This document shows positions 7,193 to 13,081 of a stretch of 13,081 nt of DNA, one piece after another (position 1 is the stretch's first letter; the number at the start of each line of letters is the position of its first letter). The notes beneath the pieces are model-generated. The model did not search any database. It was not told the DNA's origin and saw only the letters and a list, made by a program, of their open reading frames with translations. Origin of the DNA: JAADIV01 sp964439085 (GTDB lineage Bacteria > Desulfobacterota > Desulfobulbia > Desulfobulbales > VMSU01); the NCBI GenBank assembly GCA_964439085.1, contig CAYTNB010000064.1:1-13081 (forward strand), given 5' to 3'. Both the position numbers and the translations under genes were made by a program.

Positions 7193-7987
7193 TTAGGCGA
7201 TAACGCCCATTTCTTTTAAGGCCTCAAGACTAGTCATGAGGTCTTCTTCGCTGTGGGGCTCCAAGGTAACAGTGGGGCTAAGATGGTTGGTACCCAGAAA
7301 TTCGAAAAGTCCCTTGAAATCAAAATCACCAAGGCCTATCCCCAGGTGCTCATCCAGATGACCGTGATTGTCGTGGAGATGCAGGTGGCCGAGCCATTTG
7401 TGCATGGCCGGGAGCCACTCCTGCCAAGGGCTATTGGCAAAGGCTATAAGGTGACCGGTGTCCAGACAAAAGCCAGCATTAGGTGAATTTAAGGCGGTAA
7501 GCATGTTTATATGTTGCTCTGGCTTTTTCTCGTAAGTATTTTCCAGCATTAACCTGCTATGCCTGCCCTCGGCCATCTTAAGAAGCTGCCGCCAGGTTAC
7601 TTCGGCGTGTCTTGACCATTCCGTCAATTTATAACCGTGCTTATTATCTTCAAAATTAAGATGGCAAATAATAGCCCTGGGATGGAAGATATCAATTAAC
7701 TTAAAAGCCAAGGCCATTTTATGACGAGTGGCCTCTAAAATATGTGGATCTAAGGCACCAGGCGCCAGATCAAAAAAAGGGGCATGAAGGGTGCAAGACA
7801 GAGAATGCTCCTGCAACTGGCGAGCGATATTCTCGTAATCTGCGGGCTTGCGGGTGTATAGAAATTCTCCCTCTAAACCGATTTCAGGTTGCAGGCCTTT
7901 CTTTATAAATATATCCAGCAGCCCGTCTTCCAAATGGCGAAATGGGGCGTTGACAAACAAATTATCTGAAGAAATTGTAAAAGACAT
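7193..7987 (-). CDS. Sugar phosphate isomerase/epimerase-like TIM-barrel protein
   Basis: This 264-residue protein fits the xylose-isomerase-like TIM-barrel superfamily (Pfam AP_endonuc_2), which includes sugar isomerases, epimerases, inosose dehydratases and endonuclease IV. Motifs follow the barrel strands: LHAPF (67-71), ICHLN (107-111), LENTYE with E149, GFCLDTGHL with D176 and H179, HLHLHDN (201-207), GLGDFDF (218-224) and TLEPH with E243. The Glu/Asp/His/Glu set is the usual divalent-metal site, so the enzyme is probably active. It lacks the full nine-ligand pattern I would expect for endonuclease IV, so a small-molecule isomerase is more likely; the substrate cannot be read from sequence. 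Its ATG lies 16 bases downstream of the Trm112-family gene, indicating one transcript. Confidence 0.8.
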   Translation of the reverse strand: MSFTISSDNLFVNAPFRHLEDGLLDIFIKKGLQPEIGLEGEFLYTRKPADYENIARQLQEHSLSCTLHAPFFDLAPGALDPHILEATRHKMALAFKLIDIFHPRAIICHLNFEDNKHGYKLTEWSRHAEVTWRQLLKMAEGRHSRLMLENTYEKKPEQHINMLTALNSPNAGFCLDTGHLIAFANSPWQEWLPAMHKWLGHLHLHDNHGHLDEHLGIGLGDFDFKGLFEFLGTNHLSPTVTLEPHSEEDLMTSLEALKEMGVIA

Positions 7988-8003
7988 GGCTGTGTTTTAG
8001 CCC

Positions 8004-8171
8004 TTAATCTATTTTTTTGGCTTCTTCGATCAACATGACTGGAATATCATCACGGATCTCATAAAGAAGTTTGCAGCACTCGCATATTAAACCGTCTTCT
8101 TGCTCGGTTAGTTTAAGACTGCCTTTGCATTTCGGACAGGCCAAAATATCAAGTAATTCTTTGCTAATCAT
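8004..8171 (-). CDS. Trm112-family zinc mini-protein
   Basis: A 55-residue protein beginning MISKELLDILACPKCKGSL. It carries CPKC (12-15) and CECC pairs that bind zinc, then YEIRDDIPVMLIEEA, the typical C-terminal half of the Trm112/YcaR family. In eukaryotes and archaea Trm112 activates methyltransferases; bacterial members are poorly characterised. I chose the ATG at 8171 because GGAG (8181-8178) lies six bases upstream. The adjacent ATG at 8174 is also possible, while the far upstream ATG at 8207 would add an atypical N-terminus. It is the first gene of a minus-strand pair with the TIM-barrel gene and is divergent from prsR. Confidence 0.85.
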   Translation of the reverse strand: MISKELLDILACPKCKGSLKLTEQEDGLICECCKLLYEIRDDIPVMLIEEAKKID

Positions 8172-8292
8172 CATCTTCTCCGCTCTCAATTTTTTATGTA
8201 TATACAACCATCATCATTAATAACATATAAATATTTATCATACCATTGAAGAGTTTTCGATATGGAGATGTATGGCAATATGTTGAGGGGTG

Positions 8293-8324
8293 TATTGACT
8301 TATGTCAATATGAGATGATACAAT
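8293..8324 (+). promoter_or_regulatory. Sigma-70 promoter with palindrome at -35, before prsR
   Basis: TTGACT (8295-8300) is separated by 18 bases from TACAAT (8319-8324); each hexamer is five of six to consensus. The -35 box sits inside the inverted repeat TATTGAC (8293-8299), TTAT, GTCAATA (8304-8310), a plausible operator where a bound protein would block RNA polymerase. Transcription would begin near 8331, about 75 bases before the prsR ATG. Confidence 0.55.
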
Positions 8325-8349
8325 ATCGCTGTTGAGGTGAGTCCAAAAT

Positions 8350-8382
8350 ATGTATCTTTTGGGGCCGTGTTTTTTAAAATAA
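8350..8382 (+). CDS. Possible 10-residue leader ORF before prsR
   Basis: A strong Shine-Dalgarno sequence, GAGGTGA (8334-8340), lies nine bases before an ATG that opens the ten-codon frame MYLLGPCFLK, ending in TAA 23 bases before the prsR start. The chosen prsR ATG has no such signal of its own, so this small frame may load ribosomes for the downstream gene. The peptide shows no recognisable regulatory codon run. It may instead be chance. Confidence 0.25.
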   Translation: MYLLGPCFLK

Positions 8383-8405
8383 TATATAATAAAATCTACT
8401 TTGTT

Positions 8406-9764
8406 ATGTCCCTACAAAAACTTTTGATCATTGAAGATGAACAGGCTGTTGCCAAACAGTTGAAGTGGGGATTGGCCAAGGAATATGATATTTCCATTGC
8501 CAATAATTCTAAAGAGGCGAAGGAACTTCTGCTGTCTGGAATATTTCCAGTTGCTACACTGGATTTAGGACTTCCCCCGTTTCCTGACGCTACCAGGGTC
8601 GGTTTTGAGATTTTGGATTTTTGTGTAAAAAATATCGACACAAAGATAATTGTTATTACGGGTAACTCTGAAGAGAAAAACGCTGTAAAAGCTATTGCTG
8701 CTGGTGCGGTTGATTTTTGTGCCAAGCCAATAGAGCTTGATCTTCTGCGTACCATTTTGTCGCGTACCTTTCGGATTTATTCTCTTGAGGAGATAAATCG
8801 TACTAACCAGAAATTAGCTACCCCCAAATCAACTTCATTGTGTGGAATGATAGGGGTCTCGCCGGTTATGGAAAATCTTTTTTCCCGATTGCGAAAAATT
8901 TGCAGTAATAACTTTCCGGTTCTTGTTACCGGGGAGTCTGGAACGGGTAAGGAACTGGCCTGTCGTGCAATTCATGAGTTAAGTCCGCGCAGAAATTTTC
9001 CTTTTGTTATTATCAATTGTGGGGCTATTACTGAGAACCTGATTGAGAGTGAATTGTTTGGACATGAAAAGGGATCTTTTACCGGAGCTGTATCTAAGCA
9101 AATAGGTAAATTTGAGCAGGGTGACAATGGAACAGTTTTTTTAGATGAGATTGGTGAACTCCCAATGGCGATGCAGGTAAAATTGTTGCGATGTCTTCAG
9201 GAAGGAACTATTGAACGGGTCGGTGGCTCTAAAACCATAAAACTGGATATACGTATTGTTGCTGCTACCAATGTTGATCTTGAAAAGGCGGTCGGGGATG
9301 GGACGTTCAGGAAGGATTTATTCCACAGGCTGAATGTTATTCCGGTAAATCTTCCTACCCTTAGGCAGCGGAGCGATGATATTGTGGGGCTTGCCAACCA
9401 TTTTCTTCGGGAAGAATCTAGGAATTTAGCAGTTGGGAAGGTGCACTTTTCCCCCGCAGCTATTGCGGCTATGTTGATTTATCCGTGGCCTGGAAATGTT
9501 AGAGAGCTACAGAATAAAGTAAGAATGGCCTTGAGTCTCATCGATGGCAAGGTTATCTCTGCTGATGAGCTGGGAATTGGTGATAGTTTAACGAATGAGA
9601 TGGCTAAAATACTTCCCTCATTAAAAGAAGCTAGAAAAAAAGCGGATATTTCCGTTGTTAAACAGGCAATGGCCATATCTGGCAACAACATCAGTCAGGC
9701 TGCCAGACTGCTTAATACCAGTCGACCTACACTTCATGATTTAATTAAAAGATATGAAATCTAA
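8406..9764 (+). CDS. prsR: PEP-CTERM-system response regulator, sigma-54 activator
   Basis: This 452-residue NtrC-type regulator has a receiver domain (1-125), a sigma-54-activating AAA+ domain (about 145-375) and a Fis-type helix-turn-helix (about 415-452, NNISQAARLLNTSRPTLHDL). The receiver has the acidic pair E10-D11, phospho-acceptor D53 in TLDLGLPP, T85 and K107 (AKPIE). The AAA+ part has Walker A GESGTGKE (176-183), the sigma-54 contact loop GSFTGA (223-228), Walker B VFLDE (244-248) and FRKDLFHRL (301-309). The receiver wording (LLIIEDE, KQLKWGL, TLDLGLPP) is that of PrsR, known only from genomes with the PEP-CTERM/exosortase system. I used the ATG at 8406; a GTG at 8337 would put an unusual 23-residue segment ahead of the receiver. 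The usual kinase partner PrsK is not adjacent. It likely activates PEP-CTERM substrate and exopolysaccharide genes. Confidence 0.85.
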   Translation: MSLQKLLIIEDEQAVAKQLKWGLAKEYDISIANNSKEAKELLLSGIFPVATLDLGLPPFPDATRVGFEILDFCVKNIDTKIIVITGNSEEKNAVKAIAAGAVDFCAKPIELDLLRTILSRTFRIYSLEEINRTNQKLATPKSTSLCGMIGVSPVMENLFSRLRKICSNNFPVLVTGESGTGKELACRAIHELSPRRNFPFVIINCGAITENLIESELFGHEKGSFTGAVSKQIGKFEQGDNGTVFLDEIGELPMAMQVKLLRCLQEGTIERVGGSKTIKLDIRIVAATNVDLEKAVGDGTFRKDLFHRLNVIPVNLPTLRQRSDDIVGLANHFLREESRNLAVGKVHFSPAAIAAMLIYPWPGNVRELQNKVRMALSLIDGKVISADELGIGDSLTNEMAKILPSLKEARKKADISVVKQAMAISGNNISQAARLLNTSRPTLHDLIKRYEI

Positions 9765-9850
9765 CCCTAAAAAAGGCTGAAAACGGTAAACTAAAAAGCG
9801 TGAAACTTCAGTTTTTCTAATAATACCTGATGATTTAGAAGATAGTGAAC

Positions 9851-9910
9851 TTTCTTGTTTTTTAGAAAAGAATTTATAAGGTACTTATTACCCCCTCGTG
9901 GGGTGTTAGT
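9851..9910. repeat. Dispersed palindromic repeat, copy 2
   Basis: This segment, in the 216-base gap between prsR and prsT, is the inverted counterpart of 296-354. The first 25 bases, beginning TTTCTTGTTTTTTAG, match exactly, followed by the hairpin core TACCCCC, TCGT, GGGGTGTTA. The second, 14-bp stem present in copy 1 is not intact here. A transcript reading toward prsT would carry the GC-rich hairpin about 75 bases before the prsT start, so it could attenuate or stabilise mRNA. No clear terminator or second promoter is otherwise seen in the gap. Confidence 0.7.
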
Positions 9911-9980
9911 ATAGATGGAGTAACCACTCGAAGTGATTCTGGGAAACCTTTATAATTTAACCGATGGGATTATCACCCTT

Positions 9981-12263
9981 ATGAAAAAAGAAATTGTGCC
10001 ACCAATTACGATATTATGTGCCTTATTAGTATGCTGCTCTCTTTTCCTGGGTTGTTCTAGTAAAGAGTCAAAGAAAGAGGAGCACCTTAAGAAGGGGATG
10101 ACGTATTTTGAGCACAAGGATATGAAATCCGCTATCATCGAATACCGAAATGCTATTCAGATTGACCCTAAGTTTGCGAAAGCTCGATATCGGCTGGGCT
10201 TAACCTATCTTAAAACAAGTGATTTAAGAAATGCTTTTAAAGAACTGACTAAAGCTTCATCTCTCGATCCTCAATTGGCTGATGCGCACCTTAAGGTTGG
10301 GGAGCTGCTTTTTCTATCTGGACGTCTTGACGAAAGTCTAAAATATATCGATAAACTTCTTGCGGTTGATCCAGAAAATATACATGGCCTTTCCTTGTTG
10401 GCTAATGTGCAACTTGGGTCTGGCCATTATTTGGAGGCCGAAAAAAGCATTGATCAGGCATTAAAACTTAACCAGAAGCTGGCTAACCTGTATTTAACCA
10501 AGGCAAAAATTTCCACAGCTCTTCATAAGGATATTAACGCTGAAAAGGAAATCAAGGAGGCTATAGAACTTGATCCAGAGAATGAAGACTACCATTTAGC
10601 ATTAGTTAACTTCTATAAAAGTCTGAAAAAAATTGATCTTGCGAAATCTTACTTAGGTAAAATGATAGGTCTTTTCCCCAAGTCTGCTAAGCCGCATATT
10701 GAACTTGCTTTAATTTATGAGGGGATAAATGATCAACTGAAAGCGGAAACGAGTATAAAAAATGGGCTTAAAGTACAGCCGGACAATATTTTACTTTACC
10801 TTACACTCAGCGATTTTTATAGGAATATCGGGCAATACCAGAAAACCGAAAATATTTTACAGGATGCCTTGGCAAAAGTTAAAAATCCTATTGAAATAAA
10901 GGCTATCCTTGCAGATTTTCATTTAGAACAAAATATGACCCAAAAAGCAAAAAAGGAAATGGAGGAAGTCCTAACTGAAAATCCTAAACACAGCCTGGCC
11001 AATCTGGTTAAAGCCAAGTTGTTCATTCGTGAGGGTAAATACAATGATGCTCTGGGAATTATAGAGAATGTTTTGAAGGTTCGCCCTAAATACAGCGACG
11101 CTTTATATCTTAAAGGTGTGGTAGAAATGAACACAGGTAATAATAACATTGCACAAGAAATGGCCGAAAAAGCTGTTAAAACGGATCCGCGAAATTCTAA
11201 GGCCCATGTACTATTGGCCAAACATTATCTCAAGCTTCCTGATTACAATTTAGCAAGGCAGGAAGCCCTCTCGGCCTTGAGTATTACTCCTGTTTCATTC
11301 CCGGCGGCCCTAATATTGGCGCAAAGCTATTATGGTGAGAAAAAATTCAAAAAAGCTGTAGAGATTTTTATGAAAATGCGATCTCTTGCGCCCAAAAATA
11401 TTATAATATTGCAGGGGCTGGGCGAGTCCTATTTAGGCATTAACAATGAAAATGAAGCCAAAAAAGTTTTTAATGAAGTTCTTCTCTTGGATAATGGCTA
11501 CACCCCTGCTTTGGAGTCTTTAGTTAACATACTCTCTGTCAATAAAAATTTGCCCGGTGCCATTAAATTGGTGAAAAAATATCTGGAGGCAAGTCCAGAT
11601 AACTCAGGCCATCTCATGCTGTATGCCAAGCTGTTAGCCCAAAGTCATGAATATAAGGAAAGTCTGCAAGTTTGTAATAAAATTAAGCGGTTAGAGACTG
11701 GTAATATCAAAGCGTATTTCTTGGCGGCAAAACTATATATTACAATGGGACAAAGTGAAAATGCCATAAATGAATACAATTTAATCTTACAAAAAAATGC
11801 TTCTTCAATGCAAGCAATAATGGGGCTCGCATTAACAAATCAACAGATGCGCAATTTCCCTGAGGCCAAAAAAGAATTTTATCGCATTTTAGATATTGAT
11901 CCTCAAAATGCTATTGCCGCAAACAATCTTGCGATGATTATGGCAAATGAAACAAATGGTGATCTTGGAGAGGCATTAAGACTGGCACTGCTTGCATATG
12001 AAAAATATCCCGATAACCCATTTTTGATGGATACCCTTGGTTTTATTCATTATAAAAGACAGTCTTATTCCCTTGCTGCAAATCTTTTGTCGAGAGCTGC
12101 AGAAAGCCTCCCTAAAAGTCCATCTGTCCATTTTCATCTTGCCCTTAACATGCGCGCCCAGGGGAAGATTGATCAATCTCTTGAAGTACTTAATAATTCA
12201 TTAAAAATAAAAGGTGATTTCCCTGAGCGTTTGGAGGCGGAAAAATTATCGAAAATGTGGTGA
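9981..12263 (+). CDS. prsT: PEP-CTERM-system TPR-repeat lipoprotein
   Basis: The product is 760 residues. It begins MKKEIVPPIT, has a hydrophobic segment (about 8-22) and a lipobox LFLGC with the modified cysteine at 25, so it should be a lipoprotein facing the periplasm. The remainder is tandem tetratricopeptide repeats with the usual A/Y/G...A...P spacing (for example AIQIDPKFAKARYRLGLTY), about twenty units by eye. TPR arrays are protein-binding scaffolds. Position directly after prsR and the architecture fit PrsT of the PEP-CTERM/exosortase system; known members are somewhat longer (about 900 residues as I recall). The ATG at 9981 starts exactly at the signal peptide, while a GTG at 9933 would add 16 residues in front of it. 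The Shine-Dalgarno sequence is weak (GGGAT about 12 bases upstream). No terminator is obvious downstream. Confidence 0.8.
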   Translation: MKKEIVPPITILCALLVCCSLFLGCSSKESKKEEHLKKGMTYFEHKDMKSAIIEYRNAIQIDPKFAKARYRLGLTYLKTSDLRNAFKELTKASSLDPQLADAHLKVGELLFLSGRLDESLKYIDKLLAVDPENIHGLSLLANVQLGSGHYLEAEKSIDQALKLNQKLANLYLTKAKISTALHKDINAEKEIKEAIELDPENEDYHLALVNFYKSLKKIDLAKSYLGKMIGLFPKSAKPHIELALIYEGINDQLKAETSIKNGLKVQPDNILLYLTLSDFYRNIGQYQKTENILQDALAKVKNPIEIKAILADFHLEQNMTQKAKKEMEEVLTENPKHSLANLVKAKLFIREGKYNDALGIIENVLKVRPKYSDALYLKGVVEMNTGNNNIAQEMAEKAVKTDPRNSKAHVLLAKHYLKLPDYNLARQEALSALSITPVSFPAALILAQSYYGEKKFKKAVEIFMKMRSLAPKNIIILQGLGESYLGINNENEAKKVFNEVLLLDNGYTPALESLVNILSVNKNLPGAIKLVKKYLEASPDNSGHLMLYAKLLAQSHEYKESLQVCNKIKRLETGNIKAYFLAAKLYITMGQSENAINEYNLILQKNASSMQAIMGLALTNQQMRNFPEAKKEFYRILDIDPQNAIAANNLAMIMANETNGDLGEALRLALLAYEKYPDNPFLMDTLGFIHYKRQSYSLAANLLSRAAESLPKSPSVHFHLALNMRAQGKIDQSLEVLNNSLKIKGDFPERLEAEKLSKMW

Positions 12264-12336
12264 TTTAAAGTTTTGCCGGATAGATTGATTAATTTCGTGG
12301 CTCGTTATCTTCGTTCATTAGCTCTATGTTCTCATT

Positions 12337-12360
12337 GGTGTGTCGGTGTGTCGGTGTGTC
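12337..12360. repeat. Three tandem copies of an 8-base unit
   Basis: GGTGTGTC is repeated three times without gaps in the spacer between prsT and the PEP-CTERM-like gene. It is too short for a CRISPR or a coding repeat. It may be a slippage-prone microsatellite or a cluster of half-sites for a DNA-binding protein; GTGTGT also appears in the nearby inverted repeat at 12391-12396. Confidence 0.7.
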
Positions 12361-12367
12361 GAAAAAA

Positions 12368-12399
12368 TTTACACTTGTGTTGAGGTTTTAGTGTGTAAA
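12368..12399. promoter_or_regulatory. Candidate upstream activator site
   Basis: TTTACAC (12368-12374) and its complement GTGTAAA (12393-12399) are separated by 18 bases, with arm centres 25 bp apart. The site lies 48-80 bases upstream of the -24 element, where NtrC-type activators such as PrsR commonly bind. Assignment to PrsR is inference from position. Confidence 0.4.
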
Positions 12400-12446
12400 A
12401 GTTGTCTTGATGGTAAATGCGTAATGATAACGACGTGTTGCGCTAG

Positions 12447-12462
12447 TTGGCACGATATGTGT
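12447..12462 (+). promoter_or_regulatory. Sigma-54-like promoter of the PEP-CTERM-like gene
   Basis: TTGGCACG (12447-12454) matches the -24 element of sigma-54 promoters exactly. Ten bases after its GG, the -12 dinucleotide is GT rather than the expected GC, so the match is imperfect. Sigma-54 promoters are typical for PEP-CTERM genes and PrsR is a sigma-54 activator, which supports the call. Transcription would start near 12474, about 50 bases before the ATG. Confidence 0.45.
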
Positions 12463-12525
12463 TTATAATTAAAGCAAGAGTAGTTATCTATACATACTAA
12501 ACCTAAACCCAAAAAGGGGATAAAA

Positions 12526-13081
12526 ATGAAAAAAACGATGAAGATTAGGTTGGCACTTGGGATTGCCTCTGCGGCTACGGCGGTTTTGCTTAGTACGCCA
12601 GCATTCGCCCTATTTACAAACGGGGGGTTTGAAACTGGTGACTTAACTGGCTGGACGGTTGGTGGTGCCGGTATTGCGACTGTAATTGACAGTACAGGTA
12701 CAATGTCGGGCCAGACTTTAGACATTGACCCATATAATGGCAGTTATATGGCTAGAATTAATGATATTTGGGGCGGTCATGATACGACTACTCTGTCGCA
12801 AACGGATACAATTTCTCAGGCGGACATTGATAATGGCGCCACCCTCTACGTCAATTGGGGCGCTGCGCTTATTGAACCTTCAAATACGCACCCGCAAGGA
12901 TCACAGCCTTATTTTTCTATTGACGTTTCTGTAAATGGATCATCCTATGCTTACTATAGTGCTGATGCGCTTGCTCACGGAACTGATCCCGCCTGGGTAA
13001 ATGCGGGGAACAGTGGGGGCACTTTATGGTATAAGATCGGCCAGTACAGCCTTGACCTTTCTACCTTAAGCTTAGGTGATA
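12526..13081 (+). CDS. Secreted PEP-CTERM-type protein, N-terminal part
   Basis: An open frame of 185 codons runs off the right edge. It begins MKKTMKIRLALGIASAATAV with a clear signal peptide, cleavage expected after TPAFA at residue 28. The mature start LFTNGGFETGDLTGWTV is a wording common in PEP-CTERM proteins, whose N-terminal part is often a carbohydrate-binding-like beta-sandwich. The visible body is rich in Gly, Ser, Thr, Asp and aromatic residues and has no cysteine, as usual for such surface proteins. The ATG is supported by AGGGGA (12515-12520), five bases upstream. The diagnostic C-terminal PEP motif, transmembrane helix and basic tail would lie outside the window, so the PEP-CTERM label is inferred from the neighbours and N-terminus. 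Exosortase would remove that tail during surface delivery. Confidence 0.75.
   Translation, partial: MKKTMKIRLALGIASAATAVLLSTPAFALFTNGGFETGDLTGWTVGGAGIATVIDSTGTMSGQTLDIDPYNGSYMARINDIWGGHDTTTLSQTDTISQADIDNGATLYVNWGAALIEPSNTHPQGSQPYFSIDVSVNGSSYAYYSADALAHGTDPAWVNAGNSGGTLWYKIGQYSLDLSTLSLGD

Noticed and set aside
9765..9850. Terminator after prsR (CTGAA/TTCAG and AAACT/AGTTT followed by T-run)
   Set aside because: The arms are only five bases and AT-rich, too weak to claim.
296..9910. A composite transposon bounded by the two inverted repeats
   Set aside because: The interior holds core genes such as dnaE and rpoH and no transposase; a dispersed repeat family explains the pair better.
12337..12360. 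CRISPR-like array
   Set aside because: The units are 8 bases with no spacers.
12369..12934. Open frames at 12369-12725 (-) and 12725-12934 (+)
   Set aside because: Both overlap the secreted-protein gene, which has a clear signal peptide and ribosome site.

Overview
The window looks like a chromosomal segment of a Gram-negative bacterium, most plausibly one of the former Deltaproteobacteria (Desulfobacterota). The basis is the mix of an RpoH-type sigma factor, a proteobacterial-style DnaE, a Trm112-family mini-protein, and a PrsR/PrsT pair of the PEP-CTERM/exosortase system. The assignment is inference from gene content; there is no rRNA or other taxonomic marker. No tRNA, rRNA, CRISPR array or intact transposase is visible.

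Layout. Positions 1-421 are gene-free and hold several hairpins and a dispersed repeat. A PHP-family phosphoesterase (422-1198, +) and an RpoH-like sigma factor (1523-2389, +) follow. dnaE, the replicative polymerase alpha subunit (2540-6076, -), converges on the sigma factor gene. Upstream of dnaE lies an accessory patch: an HNH endonuclease gene broken by a frameshift and an in-frame stop (6117-6697, -), with its likely promoter still intact, then a 126-bp foldback element bounded by short direct repeats (6875-7000) that looks like a MITE. A short two-gene operon on the minus strand encodes a xylose-isomerase-like TIM-barrel enzyme (7193-7987) and a Trm112-family zinc mini-protein (8004-8171).

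The right third is a PEP-CTERM locus on the plus strand. It contains PrsR, a response regulator and sigma-54 activator (8406-9764); PrsT, a TPR-repeat lipoprotein (9981-12263); and the start of a secreted protein with a PEP-CTERM-like mature N-terminus (12526 to the window edge). The last gene is preceded by a sigma-54-like -24 element and, about 50-80 bp further upstream, an inverted repeat suitable as an activator site. A simple model is that PrsR, once phosphorylated, activates sigma-54 transcription of PEP-CTERM substrate genes such as this one. PrsT probably works in the same envelope/exopolysaccharide system. The usual histidine kinase (PrsK) and exosortase are not in the window.

Two diverged copies of a ~60-bp intergenic repeat lie in opposite orientation 9.5 kb apart, one before the PHP gene and one between prsR and prsT. 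They enclose everything from the PHP gene to prsR. The most noteworthy items are the PEP-CTERM regulatory layout, the MITE-like foldback, the decayed HNH gene and this repeat family.
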